Of a stretch of 64,000 bases of DNA, positions 14,145 to 23,691 are shown piece after piece. Positions within the stretch are counted from its first letter, which is position 1; the number at the start of each line of letters is the position of its first letter. The stretch is from the NCBI RefSeq assembly GCF_003350535.1, contig NZ_QQBB01000006.1, positions 1 through 64,000 of the forward strand, in the 5' to 3' direction. The translations under genes were made by a program, and so were the position numbers. This DNA is from Microvirga subterranea. Lineage in GTDB: Bacteria > Pseudomonadota > Alphaproteobacteria > Rhizobiales > Beijerinckiaceae. The notes below the pieces were generated by a model. The model did not search any database. It was not told the DNA's origin and saw only the letters and a program-made list of their open reading frames with translations.

Positions 14145-16071
14145 GCCGTGCGGCGCGCGATGTCCGCGCCAAGCCGTGGCTGGTCTTGTTCCAGCGGAAG
14201 GGCGCCACCGCCAGCTCCCATAGGCTTCTCCAGGCCGCGAGGCTCACGAGCACGTAATAGACCGGCAGGAGGGCGACCCAGGGCAGGAGCCGCCAGAGCC
14301 GGCGGCGCTTGAGACCCGCGATGGCCGGCAGGAACACCGCGGCAGCTCCCGTGCAAAAGAGCGTCACGCTCACGGAGAACAGGATCCTGCTCCCTTGCGA
14401 GTGCGGATCGATGAGCGCGCCCCCGCTCCACAGCAGGATGAAAAGGCCTGTGAAGACAGGATAGAGCAGAGCGCTCAGCACGGTTCCGAGTGTCACGAGG
14501 ACAGCTCCTATGAAGCGCCAGAGGCCGAGCTGGCGCAGGGCCGTACCCGGATGCCGGGAGTGCACGGTGCAGGTCTGCACGAAACCCTTCATCCAGCGCG
14601 TCCGCTGGCGCATCCAGGCATTCAGCGTGATCGGCGCTTCCTCGAGGGTGGAGGAGGGCAGGTCCTCGACGCGGTAGCCCGATCTGGCGAGGCGGATCCC
14701 GAGATCCGCATCCTCGGTGACGTTCCACGCGTCCCAGCCATGGATCTGCTGCAGGATTTCCGTCCGGAAGTGGTTGGAGGTTCCGCCGAGCGCGATCGGG
14801 CCGCCGATCTCGGCCAGTCCCGGATTGAACACGTCGAACAGTGCCGCATACTCGATGGTGAACAGCCGGGTGAGCCAGGAATCGTCTGTGTTGTCGATGG
14901 TCAGACGCGCCTGAAGGCAGGCGACGTCACGCGGAAGGCGGGCGAAGGCATCGGCCGCAAGGCGCAGCTGGCCCGGATCGGGAATGTCCTCCGCATCATA
15001 GATCACGGTAAAGCGGCCCCGCGCCAGCGGCAGGGCGACGTTCAGGGCGCGCGGCTTCGTCCTCGGCAGGCCCGGCGGCGCCACGATGACCTCCACGCAG
15101 CCCGGAAGGGGAACCGATGCAAGGGCTGCCGGCGTCTCACGGTCATCCGCCTCGAGCACCAGCTTGATGTCGAGCTTGGCCGCCGGATAGTCGAGGCGGG
15201 ACAGGGCCGCGACCAGTCGCCTGGCAACTCTCTTCTCCCGGTAGAGTGCGATGATGATCGTGTAGACGGGCAGGCCTGCATCAGCTCTCTTCGGGTAGTC
15301 GGTGGCCGGTCTCGCAGGGCCACCGAGAAAACATGCCGCCAGCCTCAGCACCGCCAAGCCGAGAAAGAGAGGGCTGAGCGCGGCTCCAAGGCAGGCGAGC
15401 GTCGCACTCGGTATAAGGCCGGCGCTGAAGGAGAGCAGGCAGGCTCCTGCGCAAAGCACCGCAAACTGCGATCCGGTTGCGCCGTCGCGGCTCGAAAGAT
15501 CGGGCGCGTGATCGGGCAGTTCGTTCGCGCAGCGCTCGGCAACCCGGCGCGGCTGATGGCGGAGCACGGCCCGGGCCAGGAGAGATGGAGCCGTCACCGC
15601 CAATCCACCGCGGACCAGCGTGCGGTGCTGCAGGAGGCGCGACAGGACAGGCCCGCGAGGTGCGATGACGAACCCGCCTTCCGGCCCGGCCAGGGGCGCC
15701 ACGCCTGTCAGAATGCTCTCGGGAAAACGGGTCTGCCGGGACAGGTGTGGCGCCGACGCGAAGGGGAGGGCCAACTCCGCCGCGAGCGCGCGATAGAAGA
15801 CAGTCTCGTCGATCCAGCCGTTGCGGATGAGAAACTCGTCGGCGGACACACGGCCCAATGCCGCCAGCACTGCGGCCTCTCGCAAGGCTTCCGGCGAAAA
15901 CCCGTGGTCAGCCAAAAAGCTCAGCTCAAACGGGAGAAGGCTCTGCGGGGCGGTTGACTGTCGGGCGCCGTCCGCTAGACCCTGCCTGACCTGCACAGGC
16001 GGTTGTCCGAACTCGTTCGAGGATACCGGCAAGAGGACATCAGCAGTTGAAGAAGCGATATACTGTTTCAA
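14104..16071 (-). CDS. Membrane glycosyltransferase family 2 with N-terminal MshEN-like domain
   Basis: Residues 50-160 resemble the GspE N-terminal/MshEN module (LREAAVLAALGRVSADEFLI, then FYRALAAELALPF), which binds c-di-GMP in some proteins. Two hydrophobic helices follow, then a processive GT2 domain: YTIIIALYREKRVARRLVAA, the DxD-like YDAEDIPDP (about 358), TEDADLG, and QRTRW (about 488). At least four transmembrane helices close the protein, as in cellulose or N-glycan synthases. The product polysaccharide is unknown. The start is unsure: the TTG at 16071 is used, but no ATG lies upstream of the domain, and it overlaps the divergent gene by 25 bases. Confidence 0.85.
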   Translation of the reverse strand: MKQYIASSTADVLLPVSSNEFGQPPVQVRQGLADGARQSTAPQSLLPFELSFLADHGFSPEALREAAVLAALGRVSADEFLIRNGWIDETVFYRALAAELALPFASAPHLSRQTRFPESILTGVAPLAGPEGGFVIAPRGPVLSRLLQHRTLVRGGLAVTAPSLLARAVLRHQPRRVAERCANELPDHAPDLSSRDGATGSQFAVLCAGACLLSFSAGLIPSATLACLGAALSPLFLGLAVLRLAACFLGGPARPATDYPKRADAGLPVYTIIIALYREKRVARRLVAALSRLDYPAAKLDIKLVLEADDRETPAALASVPLPGCVEVIVAPPGLPRTKPRALNVALPLARGRFTVIYDAEDIPDPGQLRLAADAFARLPRDVACLQARLTIDNTDDSWLTRLFTIEYAALFDVFNPGLAEIGGPIALGGTSNHFRTEILQQIHGWDAWNVTEDADLGIRLARSGYRVEDLPSSTLEEAPITLNAWMRQRTRWMKGFVQTCTVHSRHPGTALRQLGLWRFIGAVLVTLGTVLSALLYPVFTGLFILLWSGGALIDPHSQGSRILFSVSVTLFCTGAAAVFLPAIAGLKRRRLWRLLPWVALLPVYYVLVSLAAWRSLWELAVAPFRWNKTSHGLARTSRAARLRSKGRDRPARGR

Positions 16072-16940
16072 TTCTTGCGCGGCTCGCGCAGGAGATCAAG
16101 CCCTTCTTCAGGAAGCGGTCTGCCGCTCTTCTCGCATCAATGCTTGGGGTTCTGCCCGCGGTGGCGCAGGCTCAAGGGGTCTCAATCCCGAATTTCTGGG
16201 ATCCGCGAGCGCAGCTCGAGCGGCCCGATCTCACCGGAATGCGCACGGTTCGGTTCCTTGTCGACGACGATTTCCCGCCCCTGCATTTTCCCGCGCTCGA
16301 CGGCACGCCCACGGGGTTCTCGGTGGAGCTGGCCCGGGCGGCCTGCGAGCGGCTGAGCTTGACCTGCACCATCCAGGTGCGCCGCTTCGACACGCTGCTC
16401 GACGCCCTGGCGGACAAGCAGGGCGACGTGGTGGCTGCCGCCATTCCCGTGACAGCGGGCCTGAGGGACCGGTTCGGCCTGACGTCGCCATATTTCAAGA
16501 TTCCGGCCCGGTTCGCGGTCCGGAAGGACCGCAATCTGCCCCCGCCGGACGCGAAGACCCTCCAGGGCAAGTCGGTGGGCCTCGTCGGCGGCACCGCTCA
16601 CGAAGCCTTCGCCAAGGCCTTCATGCCCGGCGCGACCCTCAAGCCGTTTCCGGAGCTCTCAGCCGCTCAGGCCGCCCTCAAGGCCGGAGAGGTCGATTAC
16701 GTGTTCGCCGACGGCCTCGGCCTCGCCCTATGGATCGGCGGCGAGGATTCCGCCGGGTGCTGCGACTTCGCCGGCGGGCCCTTTCTCGAGAGCCGGTTCT
16801 TCGGCGAGGGGATCGGCTTCATCGTCCGCAAGGACGAGGACAACCTCAGGCGCGCCCTGGATTTTGCCCTCCAGCAGCTCTGGAAGGAGGGCAAATATGC
16901 CGAGCTCTACCTGCGCTTCTTCCCCATCAGCCCCTATTAG
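16047..16940 (+). CDS. Periplasmic substrate-binding protein (family 3)
   Basis: The 297-residue protein starts with a basic, long signal sequence ending in LGVLPAVAQAQG (cleavage near residue 43). The mature part is a type 3 binding protein: RTVRFLVDDDFPPLHFPALD, GFSVELARAACERL, FDTLLDALADKQGDVVAAAI, then KSVGLVGGTAHEAF and VDYVFADGLGLALW. Such proteins capture amino acids or similar solutes for ABC uptake. No permease or ATPase genes lie beside it, so it may act alone or with distant genes. The TTG start has GAGG 10 bases upstream; an ATG at 16140 would remove most of the signal. Confidence 0.82.
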   Translation: MKKRYTVSILARLAQEIKPFFRKRSAALLASMLGVLPAVAQAQGVSIPNFWDPRAQLERPDLTGMRTVRFLVDDDFPPLHFPALDGTPTGFSVELARAACERLSLTCTIQVRRFDTLLDALADKQGDVVAAAIPVTAGLRDRFGLTSPYFKIPARFAVRKDRNLPPPDAKTLQGKSVGLVGGTAHEAFAKAFMPGATLKPFPELSAAQAALKAGEVDYVFADGLGLALWIGGEDSAGCCDFAGGPFLESRFFGEGIGFIVRKDEDNLRRALDFALQQLWKEGKYAELYLRFFPISPY

Positions 16941-17070
16941 GCCGCATTGACCCTCGCAGCTTCGGTCCGTACAGCACTCCTGATAAGCCGGTGTTTCCCG
17001 AAGCGATTGCCAATTTCCACGATCCTGAATTCGCTCTAGGGTGCGCCCTCATTTCAATCACTCTGGTCCC

Positions 17071-18804
17071 ATGTCTCAGCCCCTGTCCCTCGACCCCGCC
17101 CTCATCGACGCCGCCCAGTCCGCGAATGCCTGGCCTTTCGAGGAGGCGCGCAAGCTCGTCGAGCGGCTGAAACGGACGGGCAAGCAGGAGGCCTTGTTCG
17201 AGACCGGCTACGGCCCGTCCGGCCTGCCGCATATCGGCACCTTCGGGGAGGTAGCCCGCACCAGCATGGTCCGGCACGCCTTTCGGATCCTGACCGGGGA
17301 TGCCATCCCGACGCGCCTCGTCGCCTTCTCGGACGACATGGACGGCCTGCGGAAGGTGCCGGACAACATCCCGAACAAGGAGGTCGTGGCAGCCGCCCTC
17401 GGCAAGCCCCTGACCCAGGTGCCGGATCCCTTCGGGACCCATGCGAGCTTCGCCCACCACAACAATGCGCGCCTGCGGGAATTCCTCGACGCCTTCGGCT
17501 TCGACTACGAGTTCCTCTCGGCGACCGAGTGCTACAAGGCCGGCCGGTTCGACAAGACCCTGCTGACGGTGCTCGAGCGCTACGACGCCGTCATGGCGAT
17601 CATGCTGCCGTCGCTGCGCGAGGAGCGGCAGCAATCCTACTCGCCGTTCCTGCCGATCCATCCGAAGACCGGGATCGTCATGCAGGTGCCGATCGACGAG
17701 CGCAAGCTCGATGCCGGCACCATCGTGTGGCGCGATCCCGAAACCGGCGAGCGGTTCGAGACGCCTGTCACGGGCGGCCATGCCAAGCTGCAATGGAAGC
17801 CGGACTGGGCCATGCGGTGGGTCGCGCTCGGCGTCGACTACGAAATGGCCGGCAAGGACCTGATCGACAGCGTGAAACTCTCGGGCCAGATCGCAACGGC
17901 TCTCGGCGGCCTGCCGCCGGAGGGCTTCAACTACGAGCTCTTCCTCGACGAGAAGGGCCAGAAGATCTCCAAGTCCAAGGGCAACGGCCTCACGATCGAC
18001 GAGTGGCTCGCCTACGGCACGCCGGACAGCCTCGCGCTCTTCATGTACAACAAGCCGCGTGAGGCGAAGCGGCTGTTCTTCGACGTGATCCCGCGCCAGG
18101 TCGACGACTACCTGACCTTCCTGGAGAAGTATCCGAACCAAGACGTGCGCATGCGCCTGATGAACCCGGTCTGGCACCTCCATGCGGGCAATCCGCCGGC
18201 GCCGGAGCTGGTCTCGTCGGCCGGCAGCAACCAGCCCGGCACGACGATCTCGTTCTCGATGCTGCTCAACCTCGTGGCGGTCGCGAACTCCGAGGATCCC
18301 GGGGTGCTCTGGGGCTTCATCCGCCGCTATGCGCCGGGCGTCTCGCCCGAGACGCATCCGCGTCTCGACAGCCTCGTGGCGCGCGCCGTGCGCTACTTCG
18401 AGGACTTCGTGAAGCCGCAGAAGACCTATCGTCTGCCCGACGACGTCGAGGCGGCGTCGCTGCGCCGTCTCTCGGACGTGCTGGCCCCGTTCGAGGCGGG
18501 CGACCGGCCTGCGACGGCGGAAGCGATCCAGGACGAGATCTACAATGTCGGCCGCGCCGAGCCGCGCTACCAGGACTTCAAGGCCAAGGGCGCCACGCCC
18601 GAGCGTCCGGGCGTCTCGATCGAATGGTTCAACACGATCTATCAGGTGCTGCTGGGCGAGCCGCGCGGTCCGCGCTTCGGGTCGTTCGTGGCTCTCTACG
18701 GCGTCAAGGAAACGCGGGCGCTGATCGAGAAGGCGCTCGCCGGCCAGCTCGTCAGCGAGCACGAGGCCTTCCTGAAGGAGAAGGCGACGGGGCGCGCGGC
18801 CTGA
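17071..18804 (+). CDS. lysS: Class I lysyl-tRNA synthetase
   Basis: This enzyme charges tRNA-Lys with lysine in the cytosol. It is the class I form found in archaea and many alphaproteobacteria, not the class II form of E. coli. The HIGH-type motif is HIGT (residues 54-57) within [14 protein letters not shown]. The KMSKS motif is KISKS at about residue 298, followed by [10 protein letters not shown]. Length (577) suits the family. The ATG at 17071 is used; a GTG at 17041 would add ten residues lacking similarity. It is followed at 3 bases by the convergent S24-type regulator. Confidence 0.95.
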   Translation: MSQPLSLDPALIDAAQSANAWPFEEARKLVERLKRTGKQEALFETGYGPSGLPHIGTFGEVARTSMVRHAFRILTGDAIPTRLVAFSDDMDGLRKVPDNIPNKEVVAAALGKPLTQVPDPFGTHASFAHHNNARLREFLDAFGFDYEFLSATECYKAGRFDKTLLTVLERYDAVMAIMLPSLREERQQSYSPFLPIHPKTGIVMQVPIDERKLDAGTIVWRDPETGERFETPVTGGHAKLQWKPDWAMRWVALGVDYEMAGKDLIDSVKLSGQIATALGGLPPEGFNYELFLDEKGQKISKSKGNGLTIDEWLAYGTPDSLALFMYNKPREAKRLFFDVIPRQVDDYLTFLEKYPNQDVRMRLMNPVWHLHAGNPPAPELVSSAGSNQPGTTISFSMLLNLVAVANSEDPGVLWGFIRRYAPGVSPETHPRLDSLVARAVRYFEDFVKPQKTYRLPDDVEAASLRRLSDVLAPFEAGDRPATAEAIQDEIYNVGRAEPRYQDFKAKGATPERPGVSIEWFNTIYQVLLGEPRGPRFGSFVALYGVKETRALIEKALAGQLVSEHEAFLKEKATGRAA

Positions 18805-18807
18805 GGA

Positions 18808-19443
18808 TTACTGGCGCGCCCACATGATCCTGCCGACCCAGGAGATCTCCTCGGTCGGGATGGCACGCTCCTCGCTTCCCTCGATGAGGGAGGCGAGTTC
18901 GAGGGTCTTCGCCGAGCGGCGTCGCAACTCCCGGGCCAGAACCTCGCCGCCGGTGGTGCGAACGACGACCCGGTCGCCTTTGCGAATGCTCGCCGTCGGC
19001 GAGATGATGAGCACGTCTCCGTCCCGGTAGAGGGGAGCCATGCTGTCGCCGGTGACTTCGAGGGCGAAGACCTTCTCCTGGCCGAAATCCGGAAAGTCGA
19101 TCTCGTCCCATCCCGGACCGCCGGTCGGGTGTCCCTCGTCGGTGAAGAACTTTCCCGCACCCGCCACCTGGGTCATGCTGATGAGCGGGATCATCGAGCG
19201 GCGCAGCGATCCGCTCGGCTCCACGAGACGCAGGAAATCCTCGAGCGTCGCGCCGGTGGCGCGCAGGATCTTGGCGATCGACTCCGTGGAAGGCCAGCGG
19301 TCCCGGCCTTCCGGACTTGTGCGCTTCGATTTGTTGAAGCTCGTCGCATCGAGACCGGCCTTGCGAGCCAAACCCGACGCGGTCATGCCGTGGCGTGCGG
19401 CCAGCGCATCGATAGCAGCCCAAACGCGGTCGTGAGACAACAT
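18808..19443 (-). CDS. XRE/S24-type transcriptional regulator, catalytic lysine replaced
   Basis: An N-terminal helix-turn-helix (residues 5-75, HGMTASGLARKAGLDATSFN) is joined to a LexA/CI-like S24 domain (125-205). The serine motif is GDSMAPLYRDGD (Ser134). At the position where self-cleaving proteins carry Lys, this one reads EVLARELR, so Arg171 replaces it. Self-cleavage is therefore doubtful and control may be by ligand or partner. Such regulators are common as short phage-repressor-like factors in Rhizobiales. An inverted repeat just upstream (19454-19468) is a candidate self-operator. Its targets are unknown. Confidence 0.85.
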   Translation of the reverse strand: MLSHDRVWAAIDALAARHGMTASGLARKAGLDATSFNKSKRTSPEGRDRWPSTESIAKILRATGATLEDFLRLVEPSGSLRRSMIPLISMTQVAGAGKFFTDEGHPTGGPGWDEIDFPDFGQEKVFALEVTGDSMAPLYRDGDVLIISPTASIRKGDRVVVRTTGGEVLARELRRRSAKTLELASLIEGSEERAIPTEEISWVGRIMWARQ

Positions 19444-19453
19444 GTGATGAACC

Positions 19454-19468
19454 TTCGCAAAACGCGAA
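19454..19468. promoter_or_regulatory. Candidate operator of the S24-type regulator
   Basis: TTCGC and GCGAA are inverted repeats around AAAAC, placed 11 bases before the regulator start. The 159-base gap between the regulator and the DUF952 gene is otherwise AT-rich, without a clear terminator. Confidence 0.35.
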
Positions 19469-19602
19469 AAAACTTACTGAAACCGAACCTATGATTAGGA
19501 ATTAAGGTTGTTCTATGGCTCAGCCTGATCGCCTTCTTCCTTGATCACAGGCGATTCACATTCGGGTTGCTCCTTAAGCGTCGCACAGCTACTCAAACCC
19601 TC

Positions 19603-19947
19603 ATGAAAATCATCTTTAAGATATGTCCCGAACCGCTCTGGCGGGAGGCCGAGAAGGCCGGAATCTTTGAGGGCGCCCCCATCGACATTATTGATGGGTA
19701 CCTCCATTTCTCGACGGCACAACAGGTGAGGGAAACGGCGTCTCGCCACTTCGCAGGCCAGCGCGATCTGCTGCTCGTCGCGATCGATGGCGATCGACTC
19801 GGTGACGATCTGCGCTACGAGCCGTCGCGTGGCGGCGACCTATTCCCGCATCTCTACGCAGCCCTTCCGATGTCGGCCGTGTTGTGGGTCAGGCCGCTTC
19901 CCCTGGGCGACGATGGTCTGCACGTTTTTCCGGATCTGGAACAATGA
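19603..19947 (+). CDS. DUF952 family protein
   Basis: The 114-residue protein matches the DUF952 pattern: [20 protein letters not shown], then [55 protein letters not shown]. The family has an ADP-ribosyltransferase-related fold, but function is unproven. Its stop overlaps the pyrD start (ATGA), so the two are co-translated; DUF952-pyrD pairing is common in alphaproteobacteria. The start chosen is the ATG at 19603, giving the normal family length. Confidence 0.9.
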   Translation: MKIIFKICPEPLWREAEKAGIFEGAPIDIIDGYLHFSTAQQVRETASRHFAGQRDLLLVAIDGDRLGDDLRYEPSRGGDLFPHLYAALPMSAVLWVRPLPLGDDGLHVFPDLEQ

Positions 19948-21026
19948 TCAGTTCGCTCTTTCCGCTGGCGAAGCCGGTTCTGCATGCGCTCGATCCGGAG
20001 ACCGCCCATCAGCTGACGATCCGCGCCCTGTCCCTCATGCCGATGAACGCAGGCCCGAAGGACGATGCTCGTCTCTCGGTCGATCTGTTCGGAAGGACGT
20101 TTCCCAACCCCATCGGCCTCGCGGCGGGCTTCGACAAGCAATGCGAAGTGCCCGATCAGCTCCTGTCGCTCGGCTTCGGCTTCGTCGAACTTGGCGGCGT
20201 CGTGCCGAAGGCCCAGGCCGGCAATCCGCGTCCGCGGCTTTTCCGCCTGACGCGGGACGAGGCGATCATCAATCGCTTCGGTCTCAACAGCGACGGGCTG
20301 GAGGCCGCACGGAAGCGCCTGCAGCAGCGGCAAGGCCGCTCCGGAATCGTCGGCGTGAACATCGGAGCCAACAAGGATTCGACCGACCGCATTGCCGACT
20401 ATGTCACATGCGTGCGGGGCCTGTGCGGCCTCGTCGACTTTCTGACGATCAACGTCTCCTCCCCGAACACGCCGGGGCTGCGCGACCTCCAGGGCGAGGC
20501 CTTCCTCGACGATCTTCTGGCGCGTTGCGTCGAAGCACGCGATGCCGCCGACCACGGGCAGCGGAAGACCACGATCGTTCTGAAGATCGCGCCCGACATG
20601 ACGCTCGAGTCGCTGGACGCCATCGTGGCGACGGCGCTGAAACGCGGCATCGACGGGCTGACGGTTTCCAACACGACCGTCGCCCGTCCGGAGAGCCTGA
20701 GGGAGAAGGCGCTCGCGGGCGAGACCGGCGGGCTGTCGGGCAAGCCGCTCTTCGCTCCGTCCACACGCCTGCTGGCCGAGACGTTCCTGCGCGTCGAGCG
20801 CAGGATTCCGCTCATCGGCGTCGGCGGCGTCGACTCCGCCGACGCCGCATGGGCGAAGATCCGTGCAGGCGCAAGCCTGGTCCAGCTCTATTCCGCCATG
20901 GTCTACAAGGGGCCGGGTCTCGTCGGTGAGATCAAGCGCGGTCTGGTCGAAAGGTTGGCGCGGGAGAAGACGTCCCTGGCGGAGGCCGTCGGGCGGGACG
21001 CCGCGTCGCTGGCGAAGGGTCTCTGA
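19944..21026 (+). CDS. pyrD: Dihydroorotate dehydrogenase (quinone), class 2
   Basis: PyrD oxidises dihydroorotate to orotate in pyrimidine synthesis, passing electrons from FMN to membrane quinone. The N-terminal helices ([20 protein letters not shown]) are the class 2 membrane-binding part. [40 protein letters not shown] and [16 protein letters not shown] are family signatures, the last holding the catalytic Ser region. [10 protein letters not shown] and [12 protein letters not shown] bind FMN phosphate. Length is 360. The start codon overlaps the DUF952 stop by 4 bases. Confidence 0.97.
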   Translation: MISSLFPLAKPVLHALDPETAHQLTIRALSLMPMNAGPKDDARLSVDLFGRTFPNPIGLAAGFDKQCEVPDQLLSLGFGFVELGGVVPKAQAGNPRPRLFRLTRDEAIINRFGLNSDGLEAARKRLQQRQGRSGIVGVNIGANKDSTDRIADYVTCVRGLCGLVDFLTINVSSPNTPGLRDLQGEAFLDDLLARCVEARDAADHGQRKTTIVLKIAPDMTLESLDAIVATALKRGIDGLTVSNTTVARPESLREKALAGETGGLSGKPLFAPSTRLLAETFLRVERRIPLIGVGGVDSADAAWAKIRAGASLVQLYSAMVYKGPGLVGEIKRGLVERLAREKTSLAEAVGRDAASLAKGL

Positions 21027-21041
21027 AACGGGAAGAGGCGA

Positions 21042-22379
21042 TCACGTGGCCTGCGGGAAGGTTCGCCGCGTGAGCCTCGCGCTCAAGACCGCCTGGCCGA
21101 GTCCTCTGGTGCCCAGGAACACCAGCAGCGCGATCCACAGAGCCGTGTTGCCCAGGCTGCCGGCCGCGAGCAGCACCAGCGCATAGGCCGCGAAGGCCGC
21201 GACCATCAGGTCCCGCATGGCCTTGGTCCAGGTGGCGCCCGTATAGATGCCGTCGTAGGCGAAGGCGGCGGCGCCGACGAGGGGCGTCAGCGCGGCGAAG
21301 ACCAGATACTCCCGCGCATAGGCACGCACCTCCGGACTCGTGGTCACGAAGTCGATGAAGAGGCCTCCGCCGACGAGGAACAGTCCCGAGACCGCGAGCC
21401 CGAACCCGATGCTCCAGCCCAGGCTCAGGGAAATGGCGCGGCGGAAGCCGCGCTCGTCGCGGGCGCCGACGCTCTGGCCGCAGAGTGTCTCGGCGGCGGT
21501 CGCGAAGCCGTCGAGGAAATAGCCGCCGATCAGGAACATGTTGTAGAGCACCGCATTGGCCGCGAGCGTCACGTCGCCGTTCCGTGCCCCCATGGCGCTG
21601 AAGATCGAGAAGGCGAGGATCAGCGCCACGTTGCGGATCATGATGTCCCGGTTGACCGCCATGGTCTGGATCATGGCGGCCTTGTCGAGGACCTCGCTCC
21701 AGGCGACCGCGAACGGATTAGAACCGAGCCGCCGCAGAACCACGATGCCGAGGCCGACGCCCAGCGCCTCCGCCACCGCCGTGCCGATGGCGGCGCCGGC
21801 GACGCCATACCCGAACCCGATCACGAGCAGGGTCGTGAGCAGGATGTTGAACACATTGATTGCGACCTGGAGCAGGAGGCCGAGATCGGTCCGGCCCCGC
21901 CCCAGGGTCGAGCCGAGGATCACGTAGTTGGCGAGCGTGAAGGGGGCGGCCCAGATGCGGACGAAGAAGTAGGTCGAGAGGGCGCCCGTCACCGCCTCGC
22001 TGGCGCCGGCAAGCGAGAACGCCACCGTCGCGATGGGCCATTGCAGCAGGATCAGCAGCAGGCCGACCGCGACGGCCACCAGGAGAGCGCGGGCGAGCGT
22101 GCAGTCGACCTGGTGCCGGTCGCCGGCGCCTGTCGCCTGGGCGGTCAGGCCGGCGGTCGCCATGCGGAGCGATCCGAAGCTCCAGAACACGAAGTCGAAG
22201 ATGACGGCCCCGAGGGCGACGGCTCCAAGCAGGTGAGCCTCGCCGAGGCGTCCGATCACCGTCGCGTCGACGAGTCCGAGGAGCGGCGTCGTGACGTGCG
22301 ACAGGGTCATCGGCAGCGCCAGCGCCAGCATGCGCCGGTGCGTGACGTCGATCCGCCGGGCGGAGAGGGAACCGTCCAT
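21042..22379 (-). CDS. MATE family efflux transporter (DinF-like)
   Basis: The 445-residue protein has about twelve transmembrane helices in two related halves. HRRMLALALPMTLSHVTTPL at the N-terminus and GLVDATVIGRLGEAHLLGAV are typical MATE/DinF signatures. GYFLDGFATAAETLCGQSVG marks the second half. The family exports cationic drugs or metabolites in exchange for protons or sodium; the substrate here is not known. It converges on pyrD with a 15-base gap and is followed upstream by the small DUF6460 gene on the same strand. Confidence 0.93.
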   Translation of the reverse strand: MDGSLSARRIDVTHRRMLALALPMTLSHVTTPLLGLVDATVIGRLGEAHLLGAVALGAVIFDFVFWSFGSLRMATAGLTAQATGAGDRHQVDCTLARALLVAVAVGLLLILLQWPIATVAFSLAGASEAVTGALSTYFFVRIWAAPFTLANYVILGSTLGRGRTDLGLLLQVAINVFNILLTTLLVIGFGYGVAGAAIGTAVAEALGVGLGIVVLRRLGSNPFAVAWSEVLDKAAMIQTMAVNRDIMIRNVALILAFSIFSAMGARNGDVTLAANAVLYNMFLIGGYFLDGFATAAETLCGQSVGARDERGFRRAISLSLGWSIGFGLAVSGLFLVGGGLFIDFVTTSPEVRAYAREYLVFAALTPLVGAAAFAYDGIYTGATWTKAMRDLMVAAFAAYALVLLAAGSLGNTALWIALLVFLGTRGLGQAVLSARLTRRTFPQAT

Positions 22380-22396
22380 GATGTTTCTCGCGAAGG

Positions 22397-22657
22397 TCAG
22401 CGCCGGCTGAAGAAGCGGGAGATGAGCCAGAGCGGCACGACGATGACGGCCCCGTAGAGGATCCAGAGCCCGACCTCCTTGACGGTGTCGAGGCTGAGAT
22501 CGAAGACGGACCTGATCCAGTTGAACAGCCCCTCGATCAGCCCGAACGGCGTGATGTCGAGAAAGGCCATGAAGGCGCCGACCAGGAGGGACAGGAAGAT
22601 CAGCTTGGCCAGCACCGAGCCGGGCGACCCACCGATGAAACGGTTCATGTTGGACAT
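22397..22657 (-). CDS. DUF6460-type small membrane protein
   Basis: The 86-residue protein has two membrane helices (VLAKLIFLSLLVGAFMAFLD and VGLWILYGAVIVVPLWLISR) joined by an amphipathic segment with GLIEGLFNWIRSVFD. The N-terminus MNRFIGGSPGSV is the feature I associate with the DUF6460 family of Rhizobiales. The function is unknown. It begins 96 bases from the divergent esterase gene and ends 17 bases before the MATE gene. Confidence 0.8.
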   Translation of the reverse strand: MSNMNRFIGGSPGSVLAKLIFLSLLVGAFMAFLDITPFGLIEGLFNWIRSVFDLSLDTVKEVGLWILYGAVIVVPLWLISRFFSRR

Positions 22658-22752
22658 TCCTTCATCCTCGTCGAAAGGCTTGGCTGGACCTGAGCGCCGG
22701 CGTGTGCTTCATCGCAAGGGTCCGCGATGAACGCAACCCATCCGAGCCTGGC

Positions 22753-23691
22753 ATGATCGATCGAGCCCTCTTCGACCCCGCCGCCGTCAGCGACGAAATC
22801 CGCGCCCAGAACACCGACATCGTGGCGAAGCTCGCAGGCCTGCCGGACCCGATGTCGGTGCCGCCTGCCGTCGTGCGGGAGCGCCGCCGGCAGGGACTGG
22901 GGCCCTTTCCGCTCATGCCCCTGAGCCCGAAGGCGCAGACGATGACCATCGACGGCCCGGCCGGGCCGATCCCCCTGCGGATCATCGCGCCGGACAACCC
23001 GCGCGGCGTCTATTTCCACATCCATGGCGGCGGCTGGACCTGGGGCACGGCGGACGAGCAGGACCCCTGGCTCGACCGCCTCGCCGACCGCTGCGGCCTG
23101 GCGGTGGTGTCCGTGGAGTACCGGCTGGCGCCCGAAGATCCCTATCCGGCCGCGCCCGACGATTGCGAGGCCGCCGCCCTCTGGGTGATCCGTGAGGCTC
23201 AAAGCCGCTTCGGCACGTCCCGCCTCTTCATCGGCGGCGAGTCGGCCGGCGCCCATCTATCGGCGGTGATGATCCTGCGCCTGCGGGACAGGCACGGCCT
23301 GACGCCCTTCCGGGGCGCGAACCTCTTCGCGGGCTGCTACGACCTCAACCTGACCCCGAGCGTGCGGCACTGGGGCCCCGAGCGGCTGATCCTCAACACC
23401 AACGACGTCAGGGTCTTCGCCCAGAACTTCTGCGGCAGCACGGACCGGTTCGATCCGGACGTCTCGCCGATCTATGCGGATCTGAAAGGCCTGCCGCCGG
23501 CGCTGTTCTCGGTCGGCACGAAGGACATGCTCCTGGACGACACGCTCTTCATGTCGGCCCGCTGGGCCGCCGCCGGCAACAGGACGGAACTCGCGGTCTG
23601 GCCGGGCGGATGCCACGTGTTCATCCGCTTCGACAGCGCGATGTCCGAGCAGGCGCTGTCGCGGATCGACGCCTTCGTGGAAGGGCTTTAA
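22753..23691 (+). CDS. Alpha/beta hydrolase of the hormone-sensitive lipase family
   Basis: The 312-residue esterase-like enzyme carries the oxyanion-hole motif HGGGW (residues 91-95), the nucleophile elbow GESAG (Ser164), and the likely acid and base Asp258 (GTKDMLLDD) and His288 (GGCHVF). YRLAPEDPYPAAPDD is typical of the family. It probably cuts short-chain esters in the cytosol, as there is no signal peptide. The ATG at 22753 gives family length. Its stop overlaps the end of the convergent response regulator gene by 4 bases. Confidence 0.92.
   Translation: MIDRALFDPAAVSDEIRAQNTDIVAKLAGLPDPMSVPPAVVRERRRQGLGPFPLMPLSPKAQTMTIDGPAGPIPLRIIAPDNPRGVYFHIHGGGWTWGTADEQDPWLDRLADRCGLAVVSVEYRLAPEDPYPAAPDDCEAAALWVIREAQSRFGTSRLFIGGESAGAHLSAVMILRLRDRHGLTPFRGANLFAGCYDLNLTPSVRHWGPERLILNTNDVRVFAQNFCGSTDRFDPDVSPIYADLKGLPPALFSVGTKDMLLDDTLFMSARWAAAGNRTELAVWPGGCHVFIRFDSAMSEQALSRIDAFVEGL

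Noticed and set aside
16927-18762. A 611-codon minus-strand open frame over lysS
   Set aside because: It is antisense to a clear lysyl-tRNA synthetase, rich in Arg/Gly/His, and has no family features. High GC makes long antisense frames common.
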